From: Ottelia alismoides
Lineage: Eukaryota > Streptophyta > Magnoliopsida > Alismatales > Hydrocharitaceae
Reading direction: 5' to 3'
Length of the DNA: 64,000 bases
Assembly: GCA_037367405.1 (NCBI GenBank)
Contig: JAZKJV010000684.1
Location: forward strand, 1,426,001 to 1,490,000
A program made the position numbers and the translations under genes. The notes beneath the pieces are model-generated. The model saw only the letters and a program-made list of their open reading frames with translations, was not told the origin of the DNA and ran no database searches. Shown piece by piece: positions 47,658 through 59,912 of this stretch (the stretch's first letter is position 1; every line of letters begins with the position of its first letter).

Positions 47658-50600
47658 TGTGGATGCTTGACAAAATTTAAAATTTCTAATCCAAATGGTG
47701 CAAGTCAAAAAAAAGCCACCTCTAAGTAGGAGTTCTCTTAGCGATGAAGAATATCAATTAACTTTGACTAAATAAAACATAGTTTATGGTGCGTCTAGAT
47801 GAATCTCTAATATAAAAGTGAATCTTATGAGATCAAAAATTGTGTCCTAACTTACAAAATAGGAACAGGTAATTTGACCTAAATTTTTCCATTTGAAGTG
47901 ATGTGCCTAATTCTATTTTTACCATTCAAGTCGAGAACCACTCTTGACATAACCACATAGTAAAAGAATAATAGCGACCTTTGTTTACAAACATGAGATC
48001 TCAAATGAGAACCATTGTAAATAGAGTAATTTACCTGATTATGACAAATAATAATACAAGAATATTACAACACAGAAATCACTACTTAGTTAAGATAGAG
48101 ATCTCTCCTAAAATGACTGCTAAGTTGTCTCTTCAGCTCGTAACTTTCGGCTCCTCGCCTCTGCATTCCTCCGATGTTCATCGGCTCTACGAGACCTAAA
48201 AAAAATAATAATAATTTCAAAAATTCTCAGGAGAGAGTAATCTAATTAATAGCTAAACAACACATAGATAAACATGACTAAATAACAAATAAAACAACAC
48301 AAACACTTAACCTAAAATGCACTACAAATCACTAAAAAATAAATATATAAACCTAAAATAAATCAAATAATGTGACGTGTCCATCATAATGGTACTATTT
48401 ATGAATTGCTAATCGACAGTTAATTAATTACCATTGTAGTATTGTTAATTAGCAGTAGATCAGGGCTAAATCGGATGTCTCTATGAAGAGGACTCTGTTT
48501 TAAGTTATACATAGGCAAGTCCAAGATCGAATACAAGAACATAAGAAACTAATCAATTTATTTTATTTGTTAAATATTTATTTAATAAATTTAATGGTGA
48601 TCTAGGTCAAGGAAATGCAACACACAAATAATGCATGAATTTTCAAACATTTTATGCATTTATATTACATGAACAAAGTATGTTGCACAATGCAACATAC
48701 AATAAATGCAAAAACACAATAATGCTCTTGATTAATTGATTAAAAGACTTGTGAAACGTATTAAGTCTTAATGTAAATGTGGGTATGAATGCTTTACTCA
48801 ACCACAAAGTAAATCGATTCTAAGGTCAATTATTAGGTTGAATGAACAAGTTAATCTCTCTAAAATTTAATGCATGAAGTAGATACCAAAATAGTGAATA
48901 AAATACACCAAATTAAAGAGAGTGAAAAGAACTTTCAAATGACATCAATTTCATTCAAAAGGTCTACAAGTTATTCATTATACATTATATGAACATAACT
49001 TTAATAAAATTATTTATTTATTTACAAAAAGGTCCTCACGGGGACTTAACAACAAATAGGAAAAGCTTCATGGGCATGTATGCAATTTAACTATAAGAGG
49101 GAACTTATTTGCAATCTAAGGAAGTCGGAGGGACGCACCTATAATTTACCCGCGCACATCTGGATCCAATTGTAATTTGGTAGAAGAGTGACCTACGCGC
49201 TGCAAAATGACCAAACATGTAAGTCAACTCACATGCTCTTAGGCTCAGAGTCGATAAGAGGATTGGGATGTGTGGTGGCCATCAAGTGGTTGGCCTAGCT
49301 CAGACCCTTCGATGCTCAGGTACGGAATCAATGCCTCGGAGAAGACGATGTGGCTGCTGCTAGGCCATTGGATCACAACCCATTAGGACTGATCTAATGG
49401 CTACTGCTACTTCTCATCCTCCATGCTCATCTTCTCCCGATGGCGATGAAGCAGAGCTCTGATGAATCTCCTATTCCTCTTTAGCATTCTTTTACAGCTT
49501 CTGAAGGTTGAGGAAGAGACTTCAACCCCTCGTGAAGATGTTGGTGGGGGGAATCGAGGACCAAGGAGCCTTTCTTCTCTCTGATGATGAAGTAAAGTGG
49601 TAGAAGAAGGATGAGATCAAAGTACTTGGAATTTCTCTGATCAATGAAGAGGTCGAGTACCTATAGGGGTTAGTTCGAAACTAAGAAACAAGGGTGAATC
49701 CCAATGCTAGGCTCCTGAGGCGTGATAGAGACTCGATCGTATGTGAGGGATAAGAACATTAGTTGGGTTCTTCTTCCTTCCAGAAAGAAGGAGGAGGCGA
49801 GGTGGTAACAGAGATGGAGAAGCAGAATAGAGAAGGAGATGAGAGAGAGAGAATGATAGTGCAACAACAATGAGATATACGATCTCATATAATGGATTGA
49901 ATGAGTGAGGCGATATATAAAAAAAGGATAGGAACGTACCTGAATATCAAAGTGAGACAGAGGAAGACAAAGAAGATTATAGAGAAGGAATTACATGCAT
50001 GGAGTTGGAGCTTTGATGCTCTAGTCGTCGCTTGACCTCAAGGACTAGTTGAAGAAGCTCAAGCAGCAATCAATGGTTGCAGCACAGTGATGGAAATCAT
50101 GAATCTCGTTGGAGTTAAACCTCCATTATTGCACAATCTCATGGACACTCTATGTCACATAAGTGTAGGAAAGGTCTAGAAGGCACTCGCCAAAATGGAG
50201 GATCACAATTGAGAATGCCCAAAGATGGGTTTTGAGGGAAAAGAAGTTGGGAGGTTGCAGGAGATTGTGGGGTGGTTTCAACCACACAGATCCATTGATG
50301 GAGTTAGGGACAGAAGAAGTTTGGTGGTAGGCGTGGAAAGTGGAAGTTAGGGTTAGAAGTTAGGGGTGCCAGCTGATGAAGGAGTGTTGAGTGGAGGTTA
50401 GATAAATAATGAGGAGATGGAAGGTTGGTGAAATGTTCACGCCTGTTGGAGGTTGAAGACGACTCGATAGTCGTTGGATATTTTGATCCAATGACTAGGA
50501 TTTAGATGTAGGTGGAAGTCTAGGGCGGAATCCAACTAGGTCTAGTGGGCGACGGGCAAATCGATCACGGGCCATGTGGGTGGCCCAGATGGCACCACAT

Positions 50601-51092
50601 GGTCCAATGAGAATTAAAAGAAAAGACTAAATCAATATTAAATACAAAACAAATAATTAGAGTAAGATTTTGAAAAATGTTCAACATGAAAGTTGTAGAT
50701 TTTAATGAGATCTGCGATTTTCATGTAGAACTCAATGAGAGAAAACATTATATATACATAGAAAATAATTTTATACGTATTTCTAAATGTACTAAAAATA
50801 CTTATTTTTTTATATTTCTTATTTTTGTTTTTTACTTTATATTTATTGTTAAATTAATTATGTACAATATTACACTAACTTGATTGGATTTTTAATAAAT
50901 AAGAAACATTTAAAATATGGGCACAATATAGGTATGAACTTATAGACAAATTATTAAGAAGATAACAATTAATGCTAATTAATTACAAAGATTTATTTGT
51001 TAATTAAGGTTAATTGATTATTAATTAGATGAAAGAGATCAATCTAAAGAGGTAATGATCAATCAATAACCAGATAAATCATTTATTTATCA
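47658..51092 (-). repeat. Probable 5' LTR of element G
   Basis: On the - strand it starts TGATAAATAAATG at 51092, where the Tekay integrase frame breaks off. It ends about 47658 with CATCCACA. Its plan equals LTRs A, C and D: AT-rich start, a CATTGGACCATGTGG block near 50600 (TGGTCCATGTGGAC in A), a TATA-like TTTATATATCGCCTC (near 49913), a GC-rich middle, then AAATTGCAT and TTTGTAAA blocks. The start is well placed. The end is less sure, as CACGTCA near 48371 is an alternative. No partner LTR was found at the left end of G. Confidence 0.6.
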
Positions 51093-51760
51093 GTGAGTTA
51101 GATGACCACGCTCTCTACTCCATGGATCTCTTGGAGGAGTCTGCGAAGGTTGTTGACCTAGTGAGTCAAAGGCTTCTGATGATGTAAAGCTGCCATAAGA
51201 GCTATGTAGAATGTAGAAGGAGAGATTTGATTCCAAGTAATTGATACTCTTCTCGTATCATTTTTCAAATGTGACTTCTTTTGATCTTTAACTTTATCAT
51301 ACATACTTATGGATTCTCTGTTAATACACATGGGAGACTCGGTGTTTTTACGATTATCTCCCATGAAGGGAGTGTAGAGATTCAGTGTTCATGGCAAATT
51401 AGCACCACGATACGTTGTCCCATTTGAGATCATCGCCCGTGTGGGGAAGGTGGTTTATCGAGTAGCCCTTTCTCCATACATGTCGGCCATCCACGTTGTC
51501 TTCCATATATCGAACCTAAAGAAGTACGTGCACGACTCTCTCTCCATGTCATCAACTATGAGAATCTTGACATGGATACGGACTTGTCATACGAGCAGAG
51601 GCCAATACATATATTTGATAGTGTTGTGAAAAGGCTTCACAACAAGGAGGTTCCTCAAGTCTAAGTCTTATGGCACTGACATAGTGTCGAAGAGGTAACA
51701 TGGAAGACCGAAGTAGACATGCAGGTGTGGTATCTGCAACTCTTTTCAGGTAGCTTTCAT
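51093..51760 (+). pseudogene. Integrase C-terminal end of the Tekay-like element
   Basis: The + frame opens at the G border with ELDDHALYSMDLLEESAKVV and continues to CHKSYVECRRRDL. After an insert of about 100 bp it picks up MGDSVFLRLSPMKGV (near 51330). The part 51360-51540 reads GKLAPRYVVPFEIIARVGK, YRVALSPYMSA and FHISNLKKYVHD, the GPY/F-like region of gypsy integrase. Farther on (near 51690) EEVTWKTEVDMQ is the family's C-terminal mark. It completes the integrase started at 4350, without the catalytic core. Confidence 0.88.
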
Positions 51761-51941
51761 TTCAATCCTATTTAATTATATGCTTTACGATAGGGCTTGT
51801 TTCTGCATTGAGAATTTTATAGGTTCGAAACTCATTGATGCTTTTATGGCAGGAAGGCATATATGAGATCTAGATAGATCATCTAGTCACCCCAACCTTG
51901 ATATGAGTCTCAAGGATGACTCTCTTTGAGGTTTTTATAAT
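51761..51941 (+). other. Short spacer before the Tekay-like 3' LTR
   Basis: No clear polypurine tract survives. CTTTGAGG at 51924-51931 may be its remnant. Confidence 0.4.
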
Positions 51942-53481
51942 TGTAATGTTCGAGTCCAAACCACTTGAATACGAACCCGAATCTGATCTGACTCGGGTAT
52001 GCATGACCCAATAAAAATTCGATTAATGTTGAGTAAGCTCGGATCGATCCATAGATTGCGGAACGGATCCTATTCGGATGTGATTAACCAAAATTGATAG
52101 TATTGTACCTCGTGTCATAGAAAAATCCAGCGTGGGCCAGACAACGATGTGAAAAGAGACCACAACTAATTCTGTCTCGATGAACCGGAATCAACGAAAT
52201 CAACCGTTTGTCGATTGGATGACTTTTTATTGATTTTAGTCGTAAAATTTAACAATAAATCGAAAACATATAGTTCCGAATTCTAAGCTCATCCTATGTC
52301 GGAAAAATATGAACATTGGACTTATTTTGATCCTCATTCCAAGAAGGTCGAAACCTACTGTTACATGTTCGAATCAGAGATCTGAGGTGGCAATTACAAT
52401 AGTTTGAGTATTTCATTAAGGATAAAAATAAAAAGTAAAAAAATAAATAGCACACGCCTCACCCAAATCACCAGCATTGAGCTTTATTTCTCGTCCCCCT
52501 CCCTCACTGTCCTGACTCCCTCTTTCCCAACAGAACCCACGCATGACACCTCTCTTCTTCTTCTTCTTCTTATTCTTCTTCTTATACCTCTCTTCTTCTT
52601 CCACAGAACCCATCTTTATCTTCTCCTTCTCCTTGTTGCTTCTACTGTTGTTGTTGGTGCATCTTCGACGAGTCAGTGATGATTGGCCCCATTTTCTCCA
52701 TTCTAGACCTCAAGGTACAATATAAACCCCCCTTTGCTGCCATACATGTAGTTTTAAACATTTTGATCCCATGAATAATGTCATTGTTTGGCTTTAACCT
52801 TAGTTGTTGGGTATCCTGAATGGAGAAAATGAAAACCCTTTGAAAGTTTATTATCCCTGAGGAGAAAGAAATTTTCATTTCAAGTATCAAGGTGTATTTC
52901 AGGTATAGGTTTATCGATATAAGTGGTTTCACAACAGGGACTATTGTCCAATCCTCCTCTCGTATTCCAAGTCAGAAGGTTGAAGGTTGAGTCTCTTCCC
53001 CTTCAAGGTTGGCTGGGAAGCCTTGGTTAATCCCCTTCTTCCTCACATTGTTGTCTTTCTGCTTGTTCTGTCAATAGCTAGTCATACATATAATCAAATT
53101 AATATATCTTCTTGATCTGTGTTTTTGAATCTAATACTGCATCAGTGGAATTTTGGTATGGAATTCATGACTGTCTTTGTGCTAATAACCGTTAATTGAG
53201 CGTATGACTCATATTTCTATGTACACCGGATATAAATCACATGTGCATCCAGCAGTTTAATAGAATAGGATACAAGTTTGATACGTTTTCCGTTCACGTG
53301 TTCTCTTGGAGCTGCTTTGCAGCCAATCTCGCCAGTTAATACTTCTCATGCATGGCGCAAAATCATGCAAATCATTTTATATGGACACAGTACATAAACA
53401 AGAGTTTACTTTTATGTTCTGAGCTGAACTTGTATGATTTCGGAGTGATATGTTGTACATATATGTACATCTACGAGTTGG

Positions 53482-53486
53482 GTGTC
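53482..53486. repeat. Left target-site duplication of solo LTR D
   Basis: GTGTC, identical to 56813-56817. Confidence 0.92.
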
Positions 53487-56400
53487 TGATGAAACCCCAT
53501 TCATCACTCTTTATTTTTTTACTTTAGCTAAATATCTTGGAAAAACATTATGTATATAGTTATAAATACAATAAATTACCAATAAGCATGCATTTGTTGA
53601 TATTTAATAATTAGCATGTATTTGTGCAAAAATAAAAGAATAAAAAAAAAGAAGGAAATATTTAGAATAAATATTGAGTGATCTGAACCCAAGAGAGGGT
53701 CCAGCATGGGCCTAATCGCCAAATAAAATGAGTAGAGGGAGATAGGGCCACTCTACCTTGTATATATTTTTCACATATGTATATAATTTATTTTGACAAA
53801 AATATAAATAAAAAGATGTTTTATCCCCTTATATATATTTATAAAAATAAAACAAAAATAAGAAAAATAAAATAAAAACAAAATAAAATTCTCCCTTACC
53901 TTGTACATAATACACATATACCTATTTATTTTACACTTGTAGATAATAAAAATAAAACAAAAATTATTTCATACTCCTAATATTATGTTGTAAATAAATA
54001 AAATATAAAATTGGTGTATTTTTGCAAAAATAAGAAAATAAAAATACAAAATACATAGGTATTTTATACATGTATATAGTGTAATATATTGAATATACCA
54101 TAATTTATTTTTCATAAAAATAATTAAAAATCACGATAAAATGTTTTGAAAAATAATAAATATTTTTCATTTTAAAGATTTTTAAATTTAAAATCATTTT
54201 CTATTTTTAATTTATTTTCCAATTCTTTTTTACCAAGCTTTTTTCTGATTGGTCCAGGAGGGATGTTGACCCCAGTCAACTGCCCCTCCTGAACCCTCCA
54301 GCGCGTGGATCCGGCTCGCACACCCGTTTTCTTCCATTTCTCTCGACCGGATCTTGCTCTCTCTTGCCCCGATTTCGGCGCCCGCTTCTCCATAGTGGAT
54401 CGGTGACCCTCACGGATCCCTAGGAAGTGGTGGATCGCCCTCGGTTCGTGCGCTCAATCCGTTTCTTTCAGCCACCTGGGACATGCTATAAAGTTCATCA
54501 TTCGCCTCCCCAGGAGAGGAGCTCGCGTCGCACACCGTTTTGATATCCTAGAGAGTTTCCCCTTTGTGACAGTAACCAAAAGCCATCTTCGGTCGTCAAT
54601 TTGGTGTCGTGTAGCAGATGCTTCCCCTTCGCGGCTGGAGAACCGCAGCGAGGAGCCTCCCTTGCCCGCCGCAGCTCGATCGAGGCCACAACCCCTTCGA
54701 CATCACCCCCTGGAGCTCAGGATCACTTTAGGACCCTCAGGTATCTACTACACCATTCTTAGCTCCCTTATCTAATTAAATCGTTCACCTTCACTCCGTT
54801 GCACCTCCGCCATCTCCGACCAGCCGGTCGGAGCTTCGTTAGCCACTCTCATCCGTTTCGATTGACACCCTGACTCATCGCCCACCTTCTTCCGCAAACT
54901 AATCATTCGAATCTTGGCTCGAGTAGCCACGATTAGGCCATAGGTCTTGACCTTCACGTACGTCAGAGACCTCCCTTCCATCCACCGTCGCTTCTCTTTG
55001 TTTGCAGTCAAATAACCCCGACCGGAGCACTCCTCCGAGTCCGAGCTTTACCCTGCAGGTTATAGCACACTTGGAGACCCCCTAATCGCCTTCGAAGCGC
55101 CTCGCCGAAGCTCGCTCAGGTCCCAGCCACCTTCCCGAAGATCCGACCATCGGCGAGCCCATCCGACCCGTTCACCCGATGCGGAGGAGCCACACGAGTC
55201 TTTCGCCACCACCCAGTCGTTCATCGGAGTGTCGGATCACCGCCGGTGCTCTGGTGAACTTCGCCCAAGCGGAGTTCTTCCAGTGCCTCTCTCCGTTATT
55301 GGATTACACTCCTTTACCAGACGCCATTGCAGTCGTCCGTTCACTGCAGTTGTCAGGCCGTTAGATCTGACATCTAACGGACCCCGTACCGCATACGTAG
55401 CTGACACGCAAGGGTCGTTGCATCCGCCAGCTACACGCACCAGAGTCGTACGCCTCGCCTCCACTAAGAGCCTGCCACCTGTCCACCCCCACGCGTAGCG
55501 CACGTGCTGCATGGGTAAATTGCTTAGTCCACCTTGCAGTTATTTCCTTTATTATTTAATCTGTAAAATAAAAAGTTTACAGTAGTCTAATTTACACTTT
55601 GGCACCTGTAGTTTTTTTATTTGCATTTCAGTCCGGTCTGTGTGGACCCCCGTTCGTCATCACGTGATGTATGGGTTATTTGCATCGTTTATCCTGGACT
55701 TCTTAGCTGTTATGGAATGAATGATTAGTTTTGGTTATTTGTAGATATACCCCTATGCATATTGTTGTCCAGCACGTGCGTGCATTAATGTGAAAATTGC
55801 AGTTTTGACCCATACTTTTTATGTGTATTACTGTTTGGTCTAGAAACATGTTTTTGTTGCAAAATAGTCCATATATGTTGTGTGTTTGATTTTTGATTTA
55901 ATAAATATCAAATATTATCCAAAAATCACAAAATTTTGACACATGGCTCCTGCCATGCTGTAGGAATTTCTGTAAATTTTTTGTTTTATTTTGTTGTAAT
56001 TTATTATTTTTTAAAATTCAAAAACCACAAAAATAGCCCTTGTCTGTTTTAGAAAATCAACTAAAAATATTAAAAAACCTTTAAAAATTCTAAAAAAATC
56101 ATTGTTTGCTTGTTTTATGTTGTTTTCATTTTAGCTCAATTTTGGTTGTATTCTCATTTATAAAAACCATAAAATTGAAAAAGACTAAAATTCTTAGAAA
56201 AATCAGTAAAAATTCATAAAAAATCAAAAAAATGTATTTTCACTTGTTGTAGTTAGGTTTTTATTTCTAGTTTGTCATAAAATTGTCGCTTGAATTTTAT
56301 AGGCATTTTAAGCAATTTAAGTTGCCTTTAGATTATGGTTTTACAGTGTTTATAATTTTGGGCCTTATTTCATTTTTAGAAAATTAATTAAAAATTAGAA

Positions 56401-56812
56401 AAATTCCATAAAATCTAGAAAAACATTTGCATATTTTAAAAACCTAAAAATATTTTTTATTTGAATTTTTTGAGTTTTTTTGTGCTTTAAATAAGTGTTG
56501 AATTGTGACTTTTTGGATTCTTTTATCCTTTTTCCTAATATTAAAAATTATAAAAAAATTGAAAAATTAAAAACCACCAATTTTTGATCTTTTTGGGATT
56601 CTTGACTACTTCGTATCGTAAGCATCATGTGGTCCTTGTGTTCGACCCTGGTAGCTATACCAGGTAAATTAGCGAGACTGCTATTTGTGCTTGATTGTTT
56701 GAAATCTATTTTGGTGGACTTCTTTTTCTTGTTGAGTCGGATCCAAGTGATTGAGATCGCAACGACCATTGATTCCTTTTACCCTTAGTCGCTCGGGAGT
56801 TCCGGCTCATCA
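53487..56812 (+). mobile_element. Solo LTR D of a Tat/Athila-like element
   Basis: 3,326 bp from TGATGAAACC to GGCTCATCA, flanked by perfect GTGTC copies. The layout matches LTRs A-C: AT-only first part, CTGATTGGTCCA (near 54246), TATA box, GC-rich middle with Ser/Pro-type chance frames (54500-55510), GCACCTGTAG...TTTGCATTTCAGT, and an AT-rich last third. It is a subfamily distinct from A/B and C. The GC-rich middle is the U3/R boundary region of the LTR, not a gene. Confidence 0.93.
54487..54493 (+). promoter_or_regulatory. TATA box in solo LTR D
   Basis: TATAAAG followed by TTCATCATTCGCCTCCCC, in the same place as the TATA box in LTR C. Confidence 0.6.
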
Positions 56813-56817
56813 GTGTC
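56813..56817. repeat. Right target-site duplication of solo LTR D
   Basis: GTGTC, identical to 53482-53486. Confidence 0.92.
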
Positions 56818-58992
56818 CTTTAATATTACATAAACTTGAGTTATCTACATACATCTCTCACACGTATCAAAATAAACTTGCTTGAAATATCTATCTCAAA
56901 TCATAGGATGTTGTGATACTTATATCCAATTTTTGTGAGAAATTCATAGGATTTCAAGAAAGCAAAAAAAAATCCAACAATGGAAAACACAAAAGCTAGA
57001 AACTCGAGATAAGATGAAGGTGAACAATAGCTTCTCCGAAGAATACTGGATTCTCGTTTGATGTTTTACTTGGGTCAACTCAACTACGAAACTTGAAATG
57101 TTACGGTAGAGATAGATGTGGTTATGAAAATGAGACTTCATTGTAGTTTGTAGTTACATTGAAATTAGATCTGCATAATATTTTTTTAATGCTTTCAGGA
57201 TTAAGTAACGTCTCAAAAGGATGCCTAGAAAAAGATTTAAGATGGTCCACAAAGGCTCATTCTTTCTTGTTTATTTCCACTGCATATCTCTCCACTAAAT
57301 ACTTTGGTATTCGAAGTTTATTTGCAAGAAGGATGTCTTTAGTGAGGTTTCGGACTTTCTGAAAGAAATGAAACTCTATGGTGTATATATCAACTTAGTT
57401 TGCTCTAATTCTCTTTTACTTAGTTTGCTCTAATTCTCTTTTATTTGTTCTTGGTAGGACATGTCAAATGGATACATCCTTTGGACTTGTGGTAGGACGG
57501 TGACATTGGAATGATATTATTTTTTACCACCAACATTCATGCACAGTGAGTTTGAGCCGAAAGTGTGATTTTTGGTATTCTCTGGAATGGGGTTCTATGG
57601 CATCATTTTTCCATTGATACATGGTTATTATGATGTTTTTGTTATAGTTATCGGTAGTTGGCCATTATCCAATGATATGAGTAAGATTTGAATTAGTTGA
57701 AAGAAAAAAAGGATACATAGTTCTTGCCTTGTCTTATATAGATCGAATGTATTACTTCCTCGGCTAATTGATTTAATGAGAATCAGTGATGACCATATTT
57801 GTGTCGATCGAGGTACCTCTTACACCTGTCCATGCAAGGGTGTGGTGACCTTCAACTAGGTTGGAGTAAGGATGACCAGATTGGGCAGTGGTCGCTTAGT
57901 GCATGAGTTTAGGATCCCAGTCTCTTTCTCGATCTTATCGTGAGCTCGTTGTTTTTCCGCGACCCTGGGATCTATGTGTTTTTGCCTGAACAGTTCCACT
58001 GACCCTGAGCTCTGTTAAAGTTCCTAGGTTGGAGGACCATTGGTTTTCTTCGAACTTCTTTAGCATGTTCCTACATCAGTTCGAGAAGGAGTGGAGTGAC
58101 TCGGACCGGAGAGTCTCTCTCACTCGTCTCAGGGACACTAGTTGGAGTTTTGCCTAGCTCCCCCCTGGACCGCCTTCCATTGGGGAACCGAGACGGATGA
58201 GTCCCTTAGAGGGTTTCTTCATTGCTTGAGTTTGATTATTGTTCCGCTAGTAGGATTTGACGAGGAAAAAGACCCCGACATGGAAATCATCATCAATCAT
58301 TTATATCTCAACGAGATCTATCTTCACATCCTACAAATAAAATCAATGGAAAGGATACGAGTTATATCTAGATATTTTACTCCGATATCATCTTATAATT
58401 AGTGAATGAAATAGTGAAGTTTGGTCTTAATGAGATAGTGGTTAGAGTGTTGAATTGTTAGAATAACCTTCTTTTCAAGGAAGTAGTTAATTTTATGGAT
58501 ATATCATTGCATATGTACTTGCTTCTCTTATATTATAACCACCTAAATTCCTATTAAAATTTAATATTTACCGTGTGTATATAACATTTGTTGACGTCTC
58601 CTTGTCCCTAACATAGATGGCAGGGAAGGCGCCTGCATCGGAATAGCTTGGTTGGCAGGATCATTAGTTTGTGGTGGACAACCGATTCTTTTAACGGTAC
58701 ACAGAATAGTATCTTGGACAGTTGTATTTTTATTGTGCCTACCTTCTCTTCTTCCATACTTTTGACATACATGTATAATCGTATAATTTTCTTTTGATAC
58801 ATGTTATATTATATGGAAATTAATGCATCGTTTCTTATGGTGACATGTGTCTTGGTGTGGCTTTTTCTGTTATTGTGAATGTCATTCATCTCACGAAAAT
58901 TTTCCCTGCATGTTTGTACTTGATGTGATCTATCGTAAATTAAATAATGTGAATGTTATCTAAACGGGTAACACGGATCCTGGAGCTCCACA

Positions 58993-59334
58993 CTAGTCAT
59001 CCTTTCCATTTAAAAAAAAAGGAAACAACAATGGCATTGGTGACTCCAACAATTAAAGGCAACAGTAATGATCGTAGCAATGAGAGGCAATGATGGTGGA
59101 TGTGGCAACAAACCATGACGATGGCAACGAACCACGATGGAAGTCCATGCATCGTGAGGGTGGATGGTAAAGGGTTTCAACTTAAGATCGACAATAAGGA
59201 ACCATAAAGATGGAGGAAGCACATGGGCAAGGGACTTCCATGAAGGTTCGTGGGGAATTGAAGGTATGGGCACGCTTACTGATGGAGTTCGAGGTAAAGA
59301 TGAGTTCAAACGAAGTGATCGATTCACTTAAGTA
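58993..59334. other. Flank just outside the nest, nothing recognised
   Basis: GATG/ACAA-rich, low-complexity sequence. The - strand frame 59010-59327 is 105 codons of biased composition without a domain. Confidence 0.5.
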
Positions 59335-59710
59335 TTTGTAGAAATTTGTAACATTAAAAAATAAAGTTGTAGTTTTGATTCATTTAATAGTAAATAATAG
59401 CAGCACATCGGTAAATTTTGTACTTTTCACTTGTTATGCAGAAAGTTGTGATTAAAGGAGGAAATTGTAATTGTGAGTTTATTCAATAGTAAATAATGAC
59501 ACATCATCTGCAAGTTATGTATCATTCAATTATATTATTATTTATGCAGAAATTTGTAATAATAAAGAATAGAATTCTGAATTAATCATTTAGCAGTAAC
59601 TAATAATACAACGTATGTAACTTTTTAATTTTTCACTCGTGCATTACTTACGCAGAAAATTGTAATAATAAAGAAGAGAGTTGTAACTTTGATTCAAGTT
59701 GTAAAATATA
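59335..59710 (+). repeat. Degenerate tandem repeat, period about 105 bp
   Basis: Units start near 59338, 59438, 59548 and 59652 with (T/G/C)(A/G)CAGAAA(T/A/G)TTGT-like sequence. Each continues with (A/T)A(A/T)AAAGA...GTTGTA, TAGTAA(A/C)TAATA and a (A/T)CATC/ACGT...GTA block. About 3.5 units are present. Function unknown. Confidence 0.65.
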
Positions 59711-59912
59711 TTTTGTGGGTAGTGAAAAATAAATAAGAATGTTTAAAAAATAAATCCATGTTGTAAAATTTGACTTTATAGTTTTCAATCATGCAATTAC
59801 AAAAAATAATTATGAAATTGTACAAGGTTTAGTCTGAATCTTCTTTGATAGGCTTAATTTAAAAACTTATTATGCTAACATGTTAAAATAGAAACAAGTA
59901 AAAGGAAAAAAC

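Larger units (their letters stand above)
4613..51092 (-). mobile_element. Element G: Tat/Athila-like Ty3/gypsy, host of four other insertions
   Basis: G reads right to left: 5' LTR (about 47658-51092), leader, gag, protease, RT, RNase H, integrase, 3' noncoding region. The wording of gag, protease and RT is that of the plant non-chromovirus Tat/Athila lineages. Its right end is tight. At 51092 the Tekay integrase frame resumes at once, so G inserted into that gene. Its left end lacks a recognisable 3' LTR. Its own sequence is split by the LARD, LTR C and copia F. All G coding regions are broken. The exact left limit (4613) is the last base with Tekay similarity, not a proven terminus. Confidence 0.75.
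1..58992 (+). mobile_element. Tekay-like Ty3/gypsy element, outermost host of the nest
   Basis: This is the outer retrotransposon of the window. Its 5' LTR is cut by the left edge. Its own sequence is 1-4612 and 51093-58992, minus solo LTR D. The rest is inserted DNA. The order LTR, iMet-type PBS, gag, protease, RT, RNase H, integrase, LTR on one strand is Ty3/gypsy. The wording of gag, RT and the integrase tail resembles the plant chromovirus Tekay/Del lineage. Every coding part has stops and frameshifts. The last 720-740 bp of both LTRs align from base 1 and from about 58255, ending in the same CTCCACA. The 5' target duplication is outside the window, so the ends cannot be paired. Lineage name is inferred from remembered family features. 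Confidence 0.85.
51942..58992 (+). repeat. 3' LTR of the Tekay-like element, split by solo LTR D
   Basis: It begins TGTAATGTTCGAG, a usual Tekay-type start, and ends CTCCACA. Without D and one duplication copy it is about 3.7 kb, normal for Tekay. The part from about 58255 repeats 1-722. It has a (TTC)n pyrimidine stretch (about 52550-52610) and a 25-bp tandem duplication (57394-57418 and 57419-57443). The start is inferred from the TGTAATG form and the position after pol, as the 5' copy is not in the window. Confidence 0.75.

Noticed and set aside
51158..51364. 68-codon - strand frame as a gene
   Set aside because: It is the opposite strand of the Tekay integrase C-terminal region, which has clear family wording on the + strand.
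54498..55512. Several 60-90 codon frames in the GC-rich part of solo LTR D as a gene
   Set aside because: They lie entirely inside a solo LTR with perfect duplications, overlap on both strands and have no domain. Expected from the base composition.
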